Shown: positions 51,401-55,117, numbered from the stretch's first letter. The stretch is DNA of 64,000 bases from Gnetum montanum (GCA_015680685.1 MNCI01006676.1:16064-80063); one strand, 5' to 3'. Numbers and translations are program-made. Notes: generated by a model not told the origin, from the sequence alone.

Positions 51401-52899
51401 CTCCTCATGCCTAAATAATAATGCTTTGCAAATTTAACAAAATCAGACAAATGTGTTTCTTTGCCTACCCTTAGTCGGCTTTCTACAAAAATATCAGAGT
51501 AATCAATCTACGATGGAGTGTTTTCTCGTGAAAGGCTATGCGCAAATTGTTTTCGTTTGCCCAATTCTATAATCTTTTGTTCAAAATGGGACCCACTAAT
51601 TTGGCAAATACATTGTCAACCGTTTTTAATCTATGGTTATTCAACTTATCACTTATTTTGAAGTTTAAGTTCATCTTTCAGCTTTTTCTATCCTTTTGCA
51701 TCTACTGCATTAATATCTAGTGGTCCAGTTTTTCGACATGTAACCTTTAAACCTTGTATTCTATGTTATGTTGTCATATAGCTACGTCACCGATGAGAAC
51801 GTAGCCCAATTAGCAATATGGTTGCTCTGTAAGCAATTGGTTTGTGAGTCTAAGTTACACTTAAAAGGAATGACTATGTTTGTTGTGTAATTGCCTAAAT
51901 TCTATCAATGTATTGTACTAGCTATACATCATGAAAGCACATGATCTACTTTTAATTCCGACAAACCTTCATGTCGCAATAGTAAGCAGTTGGACTGGAG
52001 CTTGGTTTAAAAGCTTATATACCTTTAAGTTAAGTCTTATGATTATAAGTTGATGTGGAAATTTTAAATTAGATTGTTCAAGAAAAACTACTATTTATTA
52101 GTATTCTTCTATATTTTTTGTTGAATACAAAAGGCATTGTCTAAAACCATTTTAGAACAACATTTTAATATTCAGGAAACATGATTCATGGTTATATTGG
52201 AGATTTTTTAAAATTTACAATATATTAAATATTTTAATTTCATAAAATTATGTTAAAATTTAAAGTTATACAATCGCACTCAAATTTGTTGTACTAGCTC
52301 CATTTTTTTAACTTCAACCATCACTAACATTCTTCAGTGAGTCCTAATGATGACTTAGTATGCATAAAACTTGTTAGTATGCTGTTTCACCAGTTAAGTA
52401 CTTTCTTGTTTATTTTGTTGGTTTGTGGATTCGTGCTAGATGCAGCATCAATTCGATGTTCATTGTATTGTAGTGAATTATAATTATACTTCAAAGCTAA
52501 GAAGAATTATATACAATTGAATGAGGTAAAGCTTGTTGGCAATGCTTGTGAATTGATTTCAAATAGATTACTGGTAGTCAAGTTTCAATCCCAACGGGGA
52601 ACAGGTTATAATTCTTGTGAAAGAAATAGTAATGGCTGAAATTGAATTTTGTCCAACGGATCCCCTAAACTTAAGCTTGATTTCAATTTCTATGTTGTAA
52701 ATATATGGTAAGGAAGCCGGCTCCTTGAAATCTTTTGAATTACAGTAATTAACCCGGTAATTGAATGTTGCAGGAACTTTTGGGATTTGTGGAGATAAAT
52801 CTATCCGATGTGGTGTACAACAGGCGTATCAATGATACCTACAATCTTATCGATTCCAAAAATGGAGAAATTCATGTTGAGCTGGAATGGAAAACCTGA
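3331..52899 (+). CDS. SYT3-like: plant synaptotagmin (SYT1/2/3 type, SYT3-like), 12 exons
   Basis: Spliced exons: 3331-3441, 8557-8655, 8765-8815, 9081-9204, 29475-29593, 29682-29783, 29877-29951, 46179-46255, 48118-48364, 48450-48800, 48899-49027, 52774-52899. They total 1611 bases, 536 codons plus TGA, with no internal stop, about the length of plant SYTs. The protein has an N-terminal membrane anchor (residues about 5-32), an SMP lipid-transfer domain (about 70-250), C2A (about 258-365) and C2B (about 418-530). C2A keeps the five expected ligands D276, D282, D332, D334 and D340. C2B has N437 where an Asp would bind calcium and lacks the loop-3 Asp pair, as is usual in plant SYTs. Family knowledge: these are ER-plasma membrane contact-site tethers that move lipids and help membranes survive stress. 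Introns 1, 4, 7 and 11 are swollen by transposons, yet exons and splice sites are intact, so I expect a working gene. An in-frame ATG at 3265 was not used because the family starts MGF. Confidence 0.93.
3442..6279 (+). other. intron 1, left part: nothing recognised
   Basis: AT-rich intron sequence after the GTTCGT donor. No coding remnant was recognised on either strand. A short run of AATGGAAATGG type repeats lies at about 6235-6258. Confidence 0.5.
6280..8130 (-). mobile_element. non-LTR reverse transcriptase relic of animal-like (not L1) type
   Basis: Minus-strand relic in intron 1. In order: FKKGDKNNLNNYRLI and ARSQVGFRQHHSTMDHLI (RT start, about 8010-7820), FVDFSKAYDFV (motif A, about 7740-7710), ILMFADNVVLIAK (motif C, FADD now FADN, within 7501-7130), SYKYLGISISNRYSW, then a 3' tail with SHYLLIETRRW, KFCIHAV, EDEGHIFVNCPFF (zinc-binding CP motif, 6594-6289). 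The RT layout and the IETxRW-C-C-EDExH-CP tail resemble CR1/Rex/Jockey-style elements more than plant L1 or RTE. Frame breaks are common, so it is dead. The clade is my inference. Confidence 0.6.
8296..8357. repeat. 31-base perfect tandem duplication
   Basis: The unit starting ACTTTTTACCTCTGTGAAAT occurs at 8296 and again at 8327 with no visible difference. It lies 200 bases before exon 2. Confidence 0.85.
8557..8655 (+). CDS. SYT3-like: synaptotagmin exon 2
   Basis: 33 codons, DPIIRPIEDM through EIPLWVKSPDYER. The acceptor is TTTTCAG and the donor GTATGT. EIPLWVKxPDYER is the family signature just before the SMP domain. Phase 0 at both ends. Confidence 0.93.
8765..8815 (+). CDS. SYT3-like: synaptotagmin exon 3 (SMP start)
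   Basis: 17 codons, VDWLNKFFGEMWPYLDK, which opens the SMP domain. Flanked by ATCAG and GTAAAG. Phase 0 at both ends. Confidence 0.95.
9081..9204 (+). CDS. SYT3-like: synaptotagmin exon 4 (SMP)
   Basis: 41 codons plus one base, AICKIVRNTT to TLGTLPPKLQ. TLGTLPP is a conserved SMP motif. The donor is GTAAGT after CAA G (phase 1) and opens the 20,270-base intron 4. Confidence 0.95.
9500..9860 (+). mobile_element. RTE-clade LINE relic, C-terminal part of ORF2
   Basis: Plus-strand frame pieces read RPAIFYGAEYWPIKKH (9568-9615), AEM-MLRWM and, after frame breaks, VKKTRECTY then a tail with TWFASIVE-like sequence. The order matches the end of plant RTE ORF2 (RPAMLYGxECWxxKK, EMRMLRWM, LRWFGHV, RRxxNAPVRR). 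No intact frame remains. Confidence 0.65.
10495..10665 (-). mobile_element. tRNA-derived SINE, family 1, copy A
   Basis: About 171 bases, read on the minus strand: tRNA-like head at the high-coordinate end, a body with AGGTTAGGCTTTCATTC, and a 3' end in ATGATCCTTTT. It is flanked by TGTGCATTATATTTTA (10479-10494) and TGTGCACTATATAGTA (10666-10681), a target-site duplication with three mismatches. Confidence 0.75.
10896..11064 (-). mobile_element. tRNA-derived SINE, family 1, copy B
   Basis: About 169 bases, same layout as copies A and C. Flanked by ATTTGAAAAGATGTC (10881-10895) and ATTTGAAAACATGTC (11065-11079), one mismatch in 15 bases. Confidence 0.78.
11139..11600. other. AT-rich stretch with a hydrophobic chance ORF
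   Basis: A 148-codon minus-strand frame (11585-11139) is open, but its product is a Ser/Thr/Phe/Ile-rich string without any recognised motif, as expected from the antisense of purine-rich DNA. I see no support for a gene here. Confidence 0.5.
11629..11812. repeat. tandem duplication, period about 92
   Basis: Copies begin CAACTATCAATTGTACT (11629) and CAACTACTAATTGTACT (11721). Each runs on through GGTAATGCT and ends in CTCTAGGGGAC. A partial third copy with TAATGCT and CATCCATAA follows. Confidence 0.65.
12366..12545. repeat. dispersed repeat, copy 1 (partner at 28576)
   Basis: Shares an ordered string of words with 28576-28810: GAAAGAAGTTTCAAAAG, TTTTTGAT/GGC, GGTGACCCTATTGTGAAAA, GATTTTGAAATTGTGATATC, TCTCCGCAAT. 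The two copies are 16 kb apart in intron 4. Probably part of an LTR retrotransposon, unproven. Confidence 0.55.
12752..12925 (-). mobile_element. tRNA-derived SINE, family 1, copy C
   Basis: About 174 bases. The minus strand shows a tRNA-like head with AGTGATGGTACGATGCTCG (box A region) and GGTTCGAGCC (box B), then the shared body and a TCCTTTT end. Flanks CTTGATATCTTGTGTAATT (12733-12751) and CTTGATATCTTTAGTAATT (12926-12944) form a 19-base target-site duplication with two mismatches. Confidence 0.82.
13010..13180. repeat. low-complexity GATGAATT-rich stretch
   Basis: Irregular repeats of TTGATGAAT and GTTGATGATG. No unit length is fixed. Confidence 0.5.
14224..14457. repeat. 117-base tandem duplication, nearly identical
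   Basis: Two units beginning CATTAAAAACCTTTGGGTC at 14224 and 14341 differ at only a few bases (for example CTCAACC against CTCAGCC, and AAGTATGC against AAGTAAGC). They look recent compared with the neighbouring relics. Confidence 0.85.
14950..15002. repeat. short tandem repeat, about 23 bases twice
   Basis: ATATAAGAACTAGCTCACATC is repeated head to tail, followed by a truncated third start. Confidence 0.7.
16560..17140 (-). pseudogene. LINE X copy A, conserved C-terminal extension of ORF2
   Basis: After the zinc-binding domain the frame continues with a region shared by four copies in this window: VLPKLRGDLELEDSPFFTNW, a stop, IELMEVAIAW, MGEEVPICEKGF, then after a frame change LGVHFTLMRCLHQG, NLPRFFLAMLRRQ and GCHSVLILAL. 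Plant L1 ORF2 normally ends soon after the zinc domain or with an RNase H-like part. I do not recognise this one with certainty. It faintly recalls plant-specific putative transposon protein domains, which is unverified. Confidence 0.55.
18012..19101 (-). pseudogene. LINE X copy A reverse transcriptase
   Basis: Two frame blocks (19101-18679 and 18560-18012) cover the palm. GQAPRPNGWSMEFF and NFRPIRVCNTLLQL lead in, then CLHLDITKAYNTIAWDAL (motif A Asp), RGLRQEDPLSSFLFILVMD (motif B, with E for the usual G), and HYADDTILFSWA (motif C) with both catalytic aspartates kept at 18231-18242. It ends KYLGLPL. Best preserved RT of the family here, but split by a stop and frame change near 18600. Confidence 0.8.
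19394..20350 (-). pseudogene. LINE X copy A endonuclease
   Basis: Starts MRVLSWNCKGLG at 20350; CLEETD stands where QETK is expected. After the N gap come WILVEDFNQRLFAWEQLD (GDFN with E for G), GCQFMWCNGRTW and VPSNHKPLL (SDH changed to SNH). Three of the four motif sites are altered, so activity is unlikely. Confidence 0.7.
20045..20204. other. assembly gap (160 N)
   Basis: A run of N inside the copy A endonuclease, directly after a run of C (about 20032-20044). Translated frames across it are meaningless. Confidence 0.99.
21247..21345. repeat. GC-rich tandem repeat, unit about 34
   Basis: Three imperfect units of the pattern GC-A-CCCCCACCACCACCA-AAACAACAGGGG. Lies at the joint between LINE copies A and C. 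On the minus strand it would read as a Gly/Trp/Pro string, with no meaning as protein. Confidence 0.6.
21346..22210 (-). mobile_element. LINE family X, copy C fragment (C-terminal extension)
   Basis: The minus strand carries a third copy of the extension: GDRDLADDEFFANWNGDRTN, TESTIASCLGAPVAGEIVLP, FFEGPVPRTQSHQVPRSSL, and in shifted frames RFFLEVLLLKQQGRHSGLIL. Only this part of the element is present. The borders with copy B above and with the GC-rich repeat below are not sharp, and no poly(A) tract was found. Confidence 0.55.
22651..23400 (-). pseudogene. LINE X copy B, C-terminal extension of ORF2
   Basis: Second copy of the extension, split by a G-run: RGAWVVNEKFLHKLGG, CTDEESIVGGFGGPSSKGG, then FFQGAVPRTSSGHI, LPRVWQVAADLMDHFSIQS, VGVHFAFLRCTQHNIPINIL and GRHSGVILVLWRA. 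Order and spacing match copies A, C and D. Confidence 0.6.
23023..23044. repeat. G homopolymer, 22 bases
   Basis: Uninterrupted G-run inside copy B. Its length may be a sequencing artefact. It accounts for one frame break. Confidence 0.8.
23460..23741 (-). pseudogene. LINE X copy B zinc-binding domain (zf-RVT)
   Basis: LPKKVKAFGWLVQYKALL then DDTCLLYQAEVETFNHLLHHC matches the zf-RVT pattern (C-x-x-x, E, H-L, C) found after plant LINE reverse transcriptases. Confidence 0.7.
24100..25137 (-). pseudogene. LINE X copy B reverse transcriptase
   Basis: Blocks: RLDGWPVEFFKEI, HFRPIGVCNTLLHL, HQAGFIRNHF, CIKLDIAKAYDTVSW (motif A), KGLRQGDPLSPLLFLLVMD (motif B intact), HFANDTILFF (motif C, FADD changed to FAND at 24409-24420). 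Loss of a catalytic Asp and several stops make it inactive. Confidence 0.78.
25740..26410 (-). pseudogene. LINE X copy B endonuclease
   Basis: Begins MKILY then a stop then NCKG at 26410. CDIVYLQETKLQ keeps the catalytic Glu, RWLLVGDFNQRL keeps GDFN, and ASDHRSIVCW keeps SDH near 25767. Stops and at least two frame changes break it. Confidence 0.72.
26981..27832 (-). pseudogene. LINE X copy B ORF1 (DUF4283 and zinc knuckle)
   Basis: 237 codons are open from ATG 27832, a Gly-rich head then DUF4283: LQLCLLGKFVSNGVQPRM, LANDRLLFVFKT, VLLGGPWFYGAQGLALKPW, QALVWIKVLDQPLEFW. One TGA interrupts at about 27119. The same frame then runs into CSNCGKGHRTKDC, an intact CX2CX4HX4C knuckle at 26981-27019. 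This is the RNA-binding gag-like protein of the LINE. Confidence 0.8.
27850..28175 (-). mobile_element. Ty1/copia relic (end of gag to protease start)
   Basis: On the minus strand TSKKLWDILQENY resembles a copia gag start (about 28165-28120) and SSIMWLLETGCTNHITS matches the copia protease WxLDSGCxxHM site, with E-T for D-S (about 27950-27900). Only a few hundred bases remain next to the 5' end of LINE copy B. Confidence 0.55.
28205..28505. repeat. tandem duplication, period about 161
   Basis: AACTTTGTCAAGTGTGCCCA followed by TATCTTGAAATTTTG at about 28305 recurs at about 28466 as AACTTTGTCAAGTGGACCCA. The blocks CTTTTGCAACTTT(G/T)TGAAA before them also repeat. Antisense reading gives a Lys-rich frame (28409-28158) that I take as a shadow. 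Confidence 0.6.
28576..28810. repeat. dispersed repeat, copy 2 (partner at 12366)
   Basis: Words in common with copy 1 in the same order: GAAAAGAAGTTTCAAAAG, GGTGACCTGATTGTGAAAA, TTTTGAAATTACAACATCTC, TGTAATC. It extends a little further, with TTGGAAAGCTCGTTTTGTGAT. Confidence 0.55.
28811..29474. other. end of intron 4: nothing recognised
   Basis: AT-rich sequence leading to the exon 5 acceptor. A 133-codon plus-strand frame (29249-29650) is open only because it runs over exon 5. Confidence 0.5.
29475..29593 (+). CDS. SYT3-like: synaptotagmin exon 5 (SMP)
   Basis: Begins with GC, which completes the split glycine codon of exon 4, then IKFYETQEDAIIIEPAFKW to VSFSVQ. The acceptor is GCTACAG and the donor GTGAGT. 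The joint QG-IKFYET restores the family sequence across a 20 kb gap. Confidence 0.95.
29682..29783 (+). CDS. SYT3-like: synaptotagmin exon 6 (SMP)
   Basis: 34 codons, LVDLQVSILPRISLKPLVP to VSLMEE. LKPLVPAFPCF is a strongly conserved SMP stretch. The acceptor is TTTCAG and the donor GTTAAA. Intron 5 before it is 88 bases. Confidence 0.95.
29877..29951 (+). CDS. SYT3-like: synaptotagmin exon 7 (SMP)
   Basis: 25 codons, PDIDFGLKLCGADLMAIP to YRSVQ. The motif DFGLKxxGADLM is family-typical. The acceptor is ATGCAG and the donor GTTATT, which opens the 16,227-base intron 7. Confidence 0.94.
30231..31290 (-). mobile_element. LINE family X, copy E (3' end only)
   Basis: T14 at 30231-30244 is the poly(A) tail of a minus-strand element. 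Upstream in the element are the tail words shared with copy A: EATFKNFQQATAFVYSEHHREVL (split, within 30812-30570) against AEAFKNFQEVATFV in copy A. Higher up is a charged, coiled-coil-like part with KEATEKARNEER, FGEKEIEMMRQHELCKE and EEEWQEHGRLEQVAQEQ, in two frames. Strongly 5'-truncated, as is usual for LINEs. Confidence 0.65.
31451..31909. repeat. 321-base tandem duplication; second unit split by LINE X copy D
   Basis: GTATTCTGTTTGAGTATAACC (31451) returns as GTATTCTATTTGAGTATAACC (31772). The match continues through AAAAAACTATACT, CATTACATTTTTTT and CATGCAAAC. The second unit stops at 31909 where copy D begins and resumes at 36423, so unit one shows the uninterrupted site. Confidence 0.8.
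32147..32840 (+). pseudogene. LINE X copy D ORF1
   Basis: LELSLLGKFVLEGVRPRM and VDDRLWFVF match copy B. An AG repeat at about 32419-32434 shifts the frame. The frame then continues LALVPWRPRAHRDADLFD, WILDLPLEFWMPGFLKTL and, after a stop, LGSKDRVNKVVLALPSGDEK. The zinc knuckle reads CAIFGKGHLTVEC at 32796-32834, with Phe for the second Cys. Confidence 0.72.
33433..34640 (+). pseudogene. LINE X copy D endonuclease start and reverse transcriptase
   Basis: MKILSWNCRGQS at 33433 and CDVVCLQEMKIQ (Glu site) open the endonuclease, which breaks off near 33600. RT resumes with DDWPVELFREFIDVMG (about 33790) and FHPVRVCNTLIRF. Motif C is HYVDDTMIFSWAS (YVDD at 34461-34472), followed directly by YLVQGKILQYLG and QELYLGLPMFAW, so about 30 residues are missing in between. 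Confidence 0.68.
35140..36070 (+). pseudogene. LINE X copy D zinc-binding domain and C-terminal extension
   Basis: LEKLKVFLWLVNHDELPVQ and DTCLLFSRALETVHHFVYQC form the zf-RVT part (to about 35345). From 35529 a clean 132-codon stretch holds the extension: VVQLLRGDLDMVNDTLFCNW, GTHILLTEEALADCLGAPTS, GEVILPVGRGFQDVEVFFF. Then in other frames FTFLKCLKLGWWVNLPRFFL and HRGHYLSLILALWRA (to about 36065). This copy gives the clearest view of the extension. Confidence 0.65.
36490..36650 (+). mobile_element. RTE-clade LINE relic, 3' tail
   Basis: TWFASIKKDIQNFGVNTY then LALNR matches the last part of plant RTE ORF2. The same words stand at 63280-63370. It lies just after the copy D target-site duplication. 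Confidence 0.6.
37110..38490 (+). mobile_element. plant L1-type LINE relic (RT end, zf-RVT, C-terminus), family Y
   Basis: Plus-strand pieces: RLANWKDFFLSFIGNHVLLEL and KTKEDFIWLNRKK (RT connection), then SFLWQMVDKASLTWDNLQHQ, HGLGWC, LCAQVNESIS (zf-RVT, about 37920-38080), and a tail SWKEHSFSIGNKNIMVFGF (about 38355-38410). The same words in the same order occur on the minus strand at 42300-41736, so this is a second copy of the family of LINE G. Many stops. Confidence 0.6.
38491..40149. other. intron 7 middle: no clear feature
   Basis: A plus-strand frame around 38910-39060 reads GHVDILWALKDGLTINIPLFLDD and TQMTNVVIYKHESLVEDLAHH. It looks like an old coding fragment but I do not recognise it. 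A 19-base tandem repeat (GATCCTATGCTATAGA twice) lies at about 38452-38483. Confidence 0.4.
40150..40625. repeat. 155-base tandem repeat, three copies
   Basis: Units aligned on ACAAAATTGCAAGGTCCATT lie near 40172, 40325 and 40480. Each continues with GAAACCTA, ATTGGCCATT, CTCCACCTTGGGTTTG and GCATTGG. Units two and three are closer to each other than to unit one. Confidence 0.82.
40626..41729. other. intron 7: nothing recognised
   Basis: No coding motif, repeat or RNA was recognised in this stretch on either strand. Confidence 0.4.
43030..43212. repeat. 92-base tandem duplication
   Basis: AAGCCTTTCTAGTTAGCTA at 43038 and AAGCTTTTCTAGTTAGTTA at 43130. Both continue to CAAAGGCTTAGGGTGTGT and ATTAATAAAT. 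Confidence 0.78.
43288..43741. repeat. 227-base tandem duplication, about 98% identical
   Basis: AGAGGGTTTTTAATACCATA begins each unit (43288 and 43515). Only a handful of differences were seen (TGAAATTC/TAAAGTTC, TTCGCAAG/TTCACAAG, GGCATT/GGCGTT). It duplicates the motif C part of LINE G. Confidence 0.88.
44400..45060 (+). mobile_element. LTR-like segment (possible solo LTR)
   Basis: Has the landmarks of a pol II LTR: TATAAATA at 44751-44758, a purine-rich transcript start region, and AATAAA at 44982-44987 within 240 bases. GGGACGTCCCA-like palindromic words lie upstream (about 44583). It sits between the endonuclease and RT parts of LINE G, as an insertion would. I could not define TG/CA ends or a target duplication. 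Confidence 0.4.
45545..45840 (-). mobile_element. RTE-clade LINE relic, ORF2 middle part
   Basis: Minus-strand frame: LGSSVQVNDEINNDVTHTIE, KWQEAIGVLYDRRIPTNLNG, KFYSTTIRLLILYGVECSAI. This matches the plant RTE order (YLGSxIxxDGxIxxDVxxRI, GVLYDRRIPxxLKGKFY, RPAMLYGxECWAxKK). Confidence 0.7.
46179..46255 (+). CDS. SYT3-like: synaptotagmin exon 8 (end of SMP)
   Basis: 25 codons plus two bases, DIIKDQVAQLYLWPNTLEVP to DDP and a split Arg. The acceptor is GACTAG and the donor GTATGC. It closes the SMP domain and leads into C2A. Confidence 0.93.
46256..47537 (+). other. intron 8, left part: nothing recognised
   Basis: AT-rich intron. A plus-strand frame of 101 codons (46404-46709) and a minus-strand frame (46917-46624) are open but carry no motif I know. 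I do not call them genes. Confidence 0.45.
47538..47640 (+). mobile_element. tRNA-derived SINE-like sequence
   Basis: GAGGCATAGCTTACTTGATTAGAGC has the look of a tRNA D-arm with box A, and AGTTCAATTCC of box B, spaced as in a tRNA. No folded acceptor stem is evident, so it is a SINE head rather than a tRNA gene. Confidence 0.5.
48118..48364 (+). CDS. SYT3-like: synaptotagmin exon 9 (C2A)
   Basis: One base completes the split Arg, then 82 codons from VAQKPVGILNVKVMRATNL to ELHAYDWDK. It carries the C2A calcium ligands D276 and D282 (KSDPY) and the loop pair D332/D334. It ends AAG followed by GCATTA, so the donor is GC rather than GT. An internal ATAG-GTAAAT (GT at 48195) looks like a donor, but using it would cut the C2A strand. 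Confidence 0.93.
48450..48800 (+). CDS. SYT3-like: synaptotagmin exon 10 (end of C2A, linker, start of C2B)
   Basis: 117 codons, from MSAHDKLGMQIIPL to GEERRTK. D340 is the fifth C2A ligand. A charged linker (about residues 388-417) separates it from C2B, which starts GVLVVSVHGAKDLEG. HHTNPFVK has Asn where a calcium-binding C2 has Asp. The acceptor is TGTGCAG and the donor GTGGGT. Confidence 0.95.
48899..49027 (+). CDS. SYT3-like: synaptotagmin exon 11 (C2B)
   Basis: 43 codons, ALKNNRDPKWDQNFEFM to GFSFHSK. NRDPKWDQNFEF is the conserved C2B strand. The acceptor is CTCCAG and the donor GTATGA. Intron 10 before it is 98 bases; intron 11 after it is 3,746 bases. Confidence 0.94.
49669..50101. 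repeat. 216-base tandem duplication in intron 11
   Basis: ACTCTAAGATAATAACATCAC (49669) and ACTCTAAGATAATAATATCAC (49885) start the two units. Both end GATGAGAGATA-TAGG-AATGTGAATGGA. A third start, ACTCTGAAT, follows at 50102. Confidence 0.82.
50921..51460 (-). mobile_element. non-LTR reverse transcriptase relic (same style as in intron 1)
   Basis: Minus strand: DF, stop, DGVVLIMKSYKRLQKM (decayed FADD motif C), LDKFSKHSRMEQNVL, NVWINNRRIEIVE. The order matches FADNVVLIAK, LDDFWIVSRMKINV, SKKIEIVSSYKYLG of the intron 1 element. An ORF upstream in the element (51450-51241) may belong to it but has no motif. Confidence 0.5.
51798..51935 (+). mobile_element. tRNA-derived SINE-like sequence
   Basis: ACGTAGCCCAATTAGCAATATGG (box A-like) and TTGGTTTGTGAGTC (weak box B), followed by a tail TCAATGTATTGTACTAGC that is also seen near 60140 (TTAATGTATCATGTTAGC). 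Confidence 0.45.
51936..52773 (+). other. end of intron 11: nothing recognised
   Basis: AT-rich sequence ending in the exon 12 acceptor (polypyrimidine-poor, AATGTTGCAG). No repeat or coding trace was recognised. Confidence 0.45.
52774..52899 (+). CDS. SYT3-like: synaptotagmin exon 12 (C-terminus)
   Basis: 41 codons then TGA, ELLGFVEINLSDVVYN to HVELEWKT. LIDSKNGEIHVELEW is the typical SYT end. The acceptor is TTGCAG. Confidence 0.95.
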   Translation, partial: ELLGFVEINLSDVVYNRRINDTYNLIDSKNGEIHVELEWKT

Positions 52900-53300
52900 A
52901 GGGAACGGAGTTTGCTTCTGCTACTCAGTTAATCTCTGTTATTCTGTTTGTGAAGACCTAACGTTGTACATGACTATGGCACAATCAGACTGCCTAATTT
53001 GCGGGATCATATATATGGACTTTTCTTATGCCTGCGTGGCAGTCAAAGAATGGAATTCTACTTTTGCTGAGTGTACAGTATCTTTGTAAAATTTACTCTA
53101 CAAAACAGAAAGCTGAATCTCTTGTCATGTATGTGAAATATTAACATACCATCTTGCTTGTCATGTCGGAGACTTTTGCAGTCGTGTGAACTTTACCTTA
53201 ATCATATGATATTGTTAGCAGTAAATTAGGTCAGACACTTTGCCTGAGATTTGTGTTGGATAAATCACACATTTTTTTGCACTATGAAAAATTACAAATA
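52900..53300 (+). other. 3' untranslated region and downstream flank
   Basis: Follows the TGA at 52897-52899. No canonical AATAAA was seen in the first 400 bases, only near matches such as GGATAAAT, so the poly(A) site cannot be placed. Confidence 0.45.
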
Positions 53301-53394
53301 AGAAATCAGCAAAATTATGTGCATTATTTTATTACATATGCTTTACCAAAGTGTTGTGCTGGTACTGCTGGGAGTTTCCCTTTCAAGTCCTCAT

Positions 53395-53475
53395 TTATGT
53401 GAGCTTTGAACTTGATACCTTGGGTGCAAAGCATGTGAACCAACTAGTTGAGCTACAGCTTGTGCTCCATGTTGT
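53395..53475 (-). mobile_element. tRNA-derived SINE-like head
   Basis: On the minus strand GCTGTAGCTCAACTAGTTGG (box A) and CAAGTTCAAAGCTC (box B) are spaced like a tRNA. Confidence 0.5.
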
Positions 53476-53558
53476 CTATTAACTTCCCCCGTTATTATAG
53501 TGTATTAAGCTAGTTTTAAAGTTATGAATTAGTGCCAGGCAATAGCACCAAAAAGGAA

Positions 53559-53800
53559 GTATTGGAACTTTAAAACAAAGTAGATTCCTTCTATCTTTGG
53601 TTTTTTTTAAAAAAAGACATGACCAGAAGAGGTCTTGTTTTTTATAGATTACCCTTCAGCAGAAAGGCAATAGAGGCAGGGAGTACTGGAAATTTAAAAC
53701 AAAATAGATTCCTTGTATTTTTTTTTAAAAGACGTCGTCAAAAGATCTTGTTTTTTCTAGGTTACCCTCCCGACTTTTCTCAAACAGTTACTCTTTTCGG
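53559..53800. repeat. tandem duplication, period about 124
   Basis: GTATTGGAACTTTAAAACAAA (53559, 21 bases less its last) and GTACTGGAAATTTAAAACAA (53683) lead two imperfect units, both with TAGATTCCTT, a T-run and TCTTGTTTTTT. Confidence 0.68.
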
Positions 53801-54089
53801 AGAAATTTTGATTTTTCCGAAATTAAATCAGCTTGATATATTGAACTTGCATCAAATTCATGGTGCCTCTAAGAGGAGAGGAGAGCAATGCCACCAAAAT
53901 AACGAAGCTAGGAATAAAGTTGAGCATTTGTCTTTGTACTTTTTAAATGTTAACCAAAAAAACTCAATATGTGAAATTCTCCTTACAAATATCACCTACC
54001 ATCAAGAGCATGGCTTAAAATTTGCCTACTAACTTATGTAACTTATTATTTTGGCCGAGAGGCCAACACGTCTCATAGGATAGGGGGGA

Positions 54090-54825
54090 GGGGGGAGTGG
54101 ATTTGTCGCCCTCCATGTAACGCATCACATGTAGGGGAGCCAAAGAGTCACTGCAGGGGAGTCAAATTTGAAAAGTCAAAAAGCCAAAGAGTCATTGAAA
54201 GGGAGCTAAATCTTTATTCGATTGACACCCCTTGACCCTTGGGCTCCCTATTCTTCTTTTCGTATTTCCTCACATGCATGCACCACGTGCAGAGGAGCCA
54301 AAGAGTCACTGCAAGCGAGTTGAATCTCTATTCAATTGATGCCCTTGACCCCTAGGCTTCCCATTTATCTTTTCGTATTCTCTCATGTGCATGCACTATG
54401 TGCAGGGAAGCCAAAGAGTCATTGTAGGGGAGCTGAATCTTTATTCGATTGTAGGGGAGCCAAAGAGTCACTGTAGAGGAGCCGAATTTCAAAAGTCAAA
54501 AAGCCAAAGAGTCACTGTAAGGAAGCTAAATCTCTATTCGATTGAGGCCCCCGATCCTTCGGCTCCCCATTCGTCTCTTCGTATTTCCTCACGCGCATGC
54601 ACCACCTGCAAGGGAGCCAAAGAATCACTGCAGGGAGTTGAATCTCTATTCAATTGATGCCCTCGACCCATGGGCTCCCCCTTCATCTTTTCGTATTCTC
54701 TCATGTGCATGCACCATGTGCAGGGAAGCTAAAGAGTCGATGCAGGGGAGCCAAATCTTTATTCGATTGATGCCCCCGACCTTTAGGCTTCCCATTTATT
54801 TCTTTGTATTCCTTCACACGTAGGC
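54090..54825. repeat. minisatellite, unit about 113, about six units
   Basis: Unit framework: GCATGCACCACGTGCAGG, AGCCAAAGAGTCACTG, GAATCTCTATTCGATTGA, GCCCCCGACCC, GGCTCCCC, CTTTTCGTATTC. GCATGC landmarks lie at 54276, 54389, 54595 and 54707. Two units carry an extra block with AAAAGTCAAAAAGCCAAAGAG. Open frames here are by-products of the repeat. Confidence 0.85.
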
Positions 54826-54834
54826 CCCGACGTG

Positions 54835-55020
54835 GGTAACCGATGAATATTTATTATTATAAATGATGGGTAATATTGAATAGTTATTATTATTATAAAC
54901 AGTGACAGTTACGATTACAATGATAATGAATATTTTTTATTATAAACAATGGGTAATAATGAATATTTATTATTAATAAAAATGGTACGGTTACGATCAT
55001 GGTGATGATTAGGGTGATCA
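54835..55020. repeat. degenerate TATTATTATAAA repeats
   Basis: Alternating blocks of GAATATTTATTATTATAAA and GGTAATA with GTTACGAT in between. Leads into the Helitron relic. Confidence 0.5.
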
Positions 55021-55117
55021 CGGTTTTGGTGTGGTATAGTATTTATAGATATTGAACTTGGGCATTGTCTTACAAGATTAAGAGGTGTAATATTGGAATT
55101 TGTGCATTTTCAAAAAC

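Noticed and set aside
54385-54823. Two plus-strand ORFs with repeated peptide words
   Set aside because: The peptides repeat because the DNA is a minisatellite. No start context and no family match.
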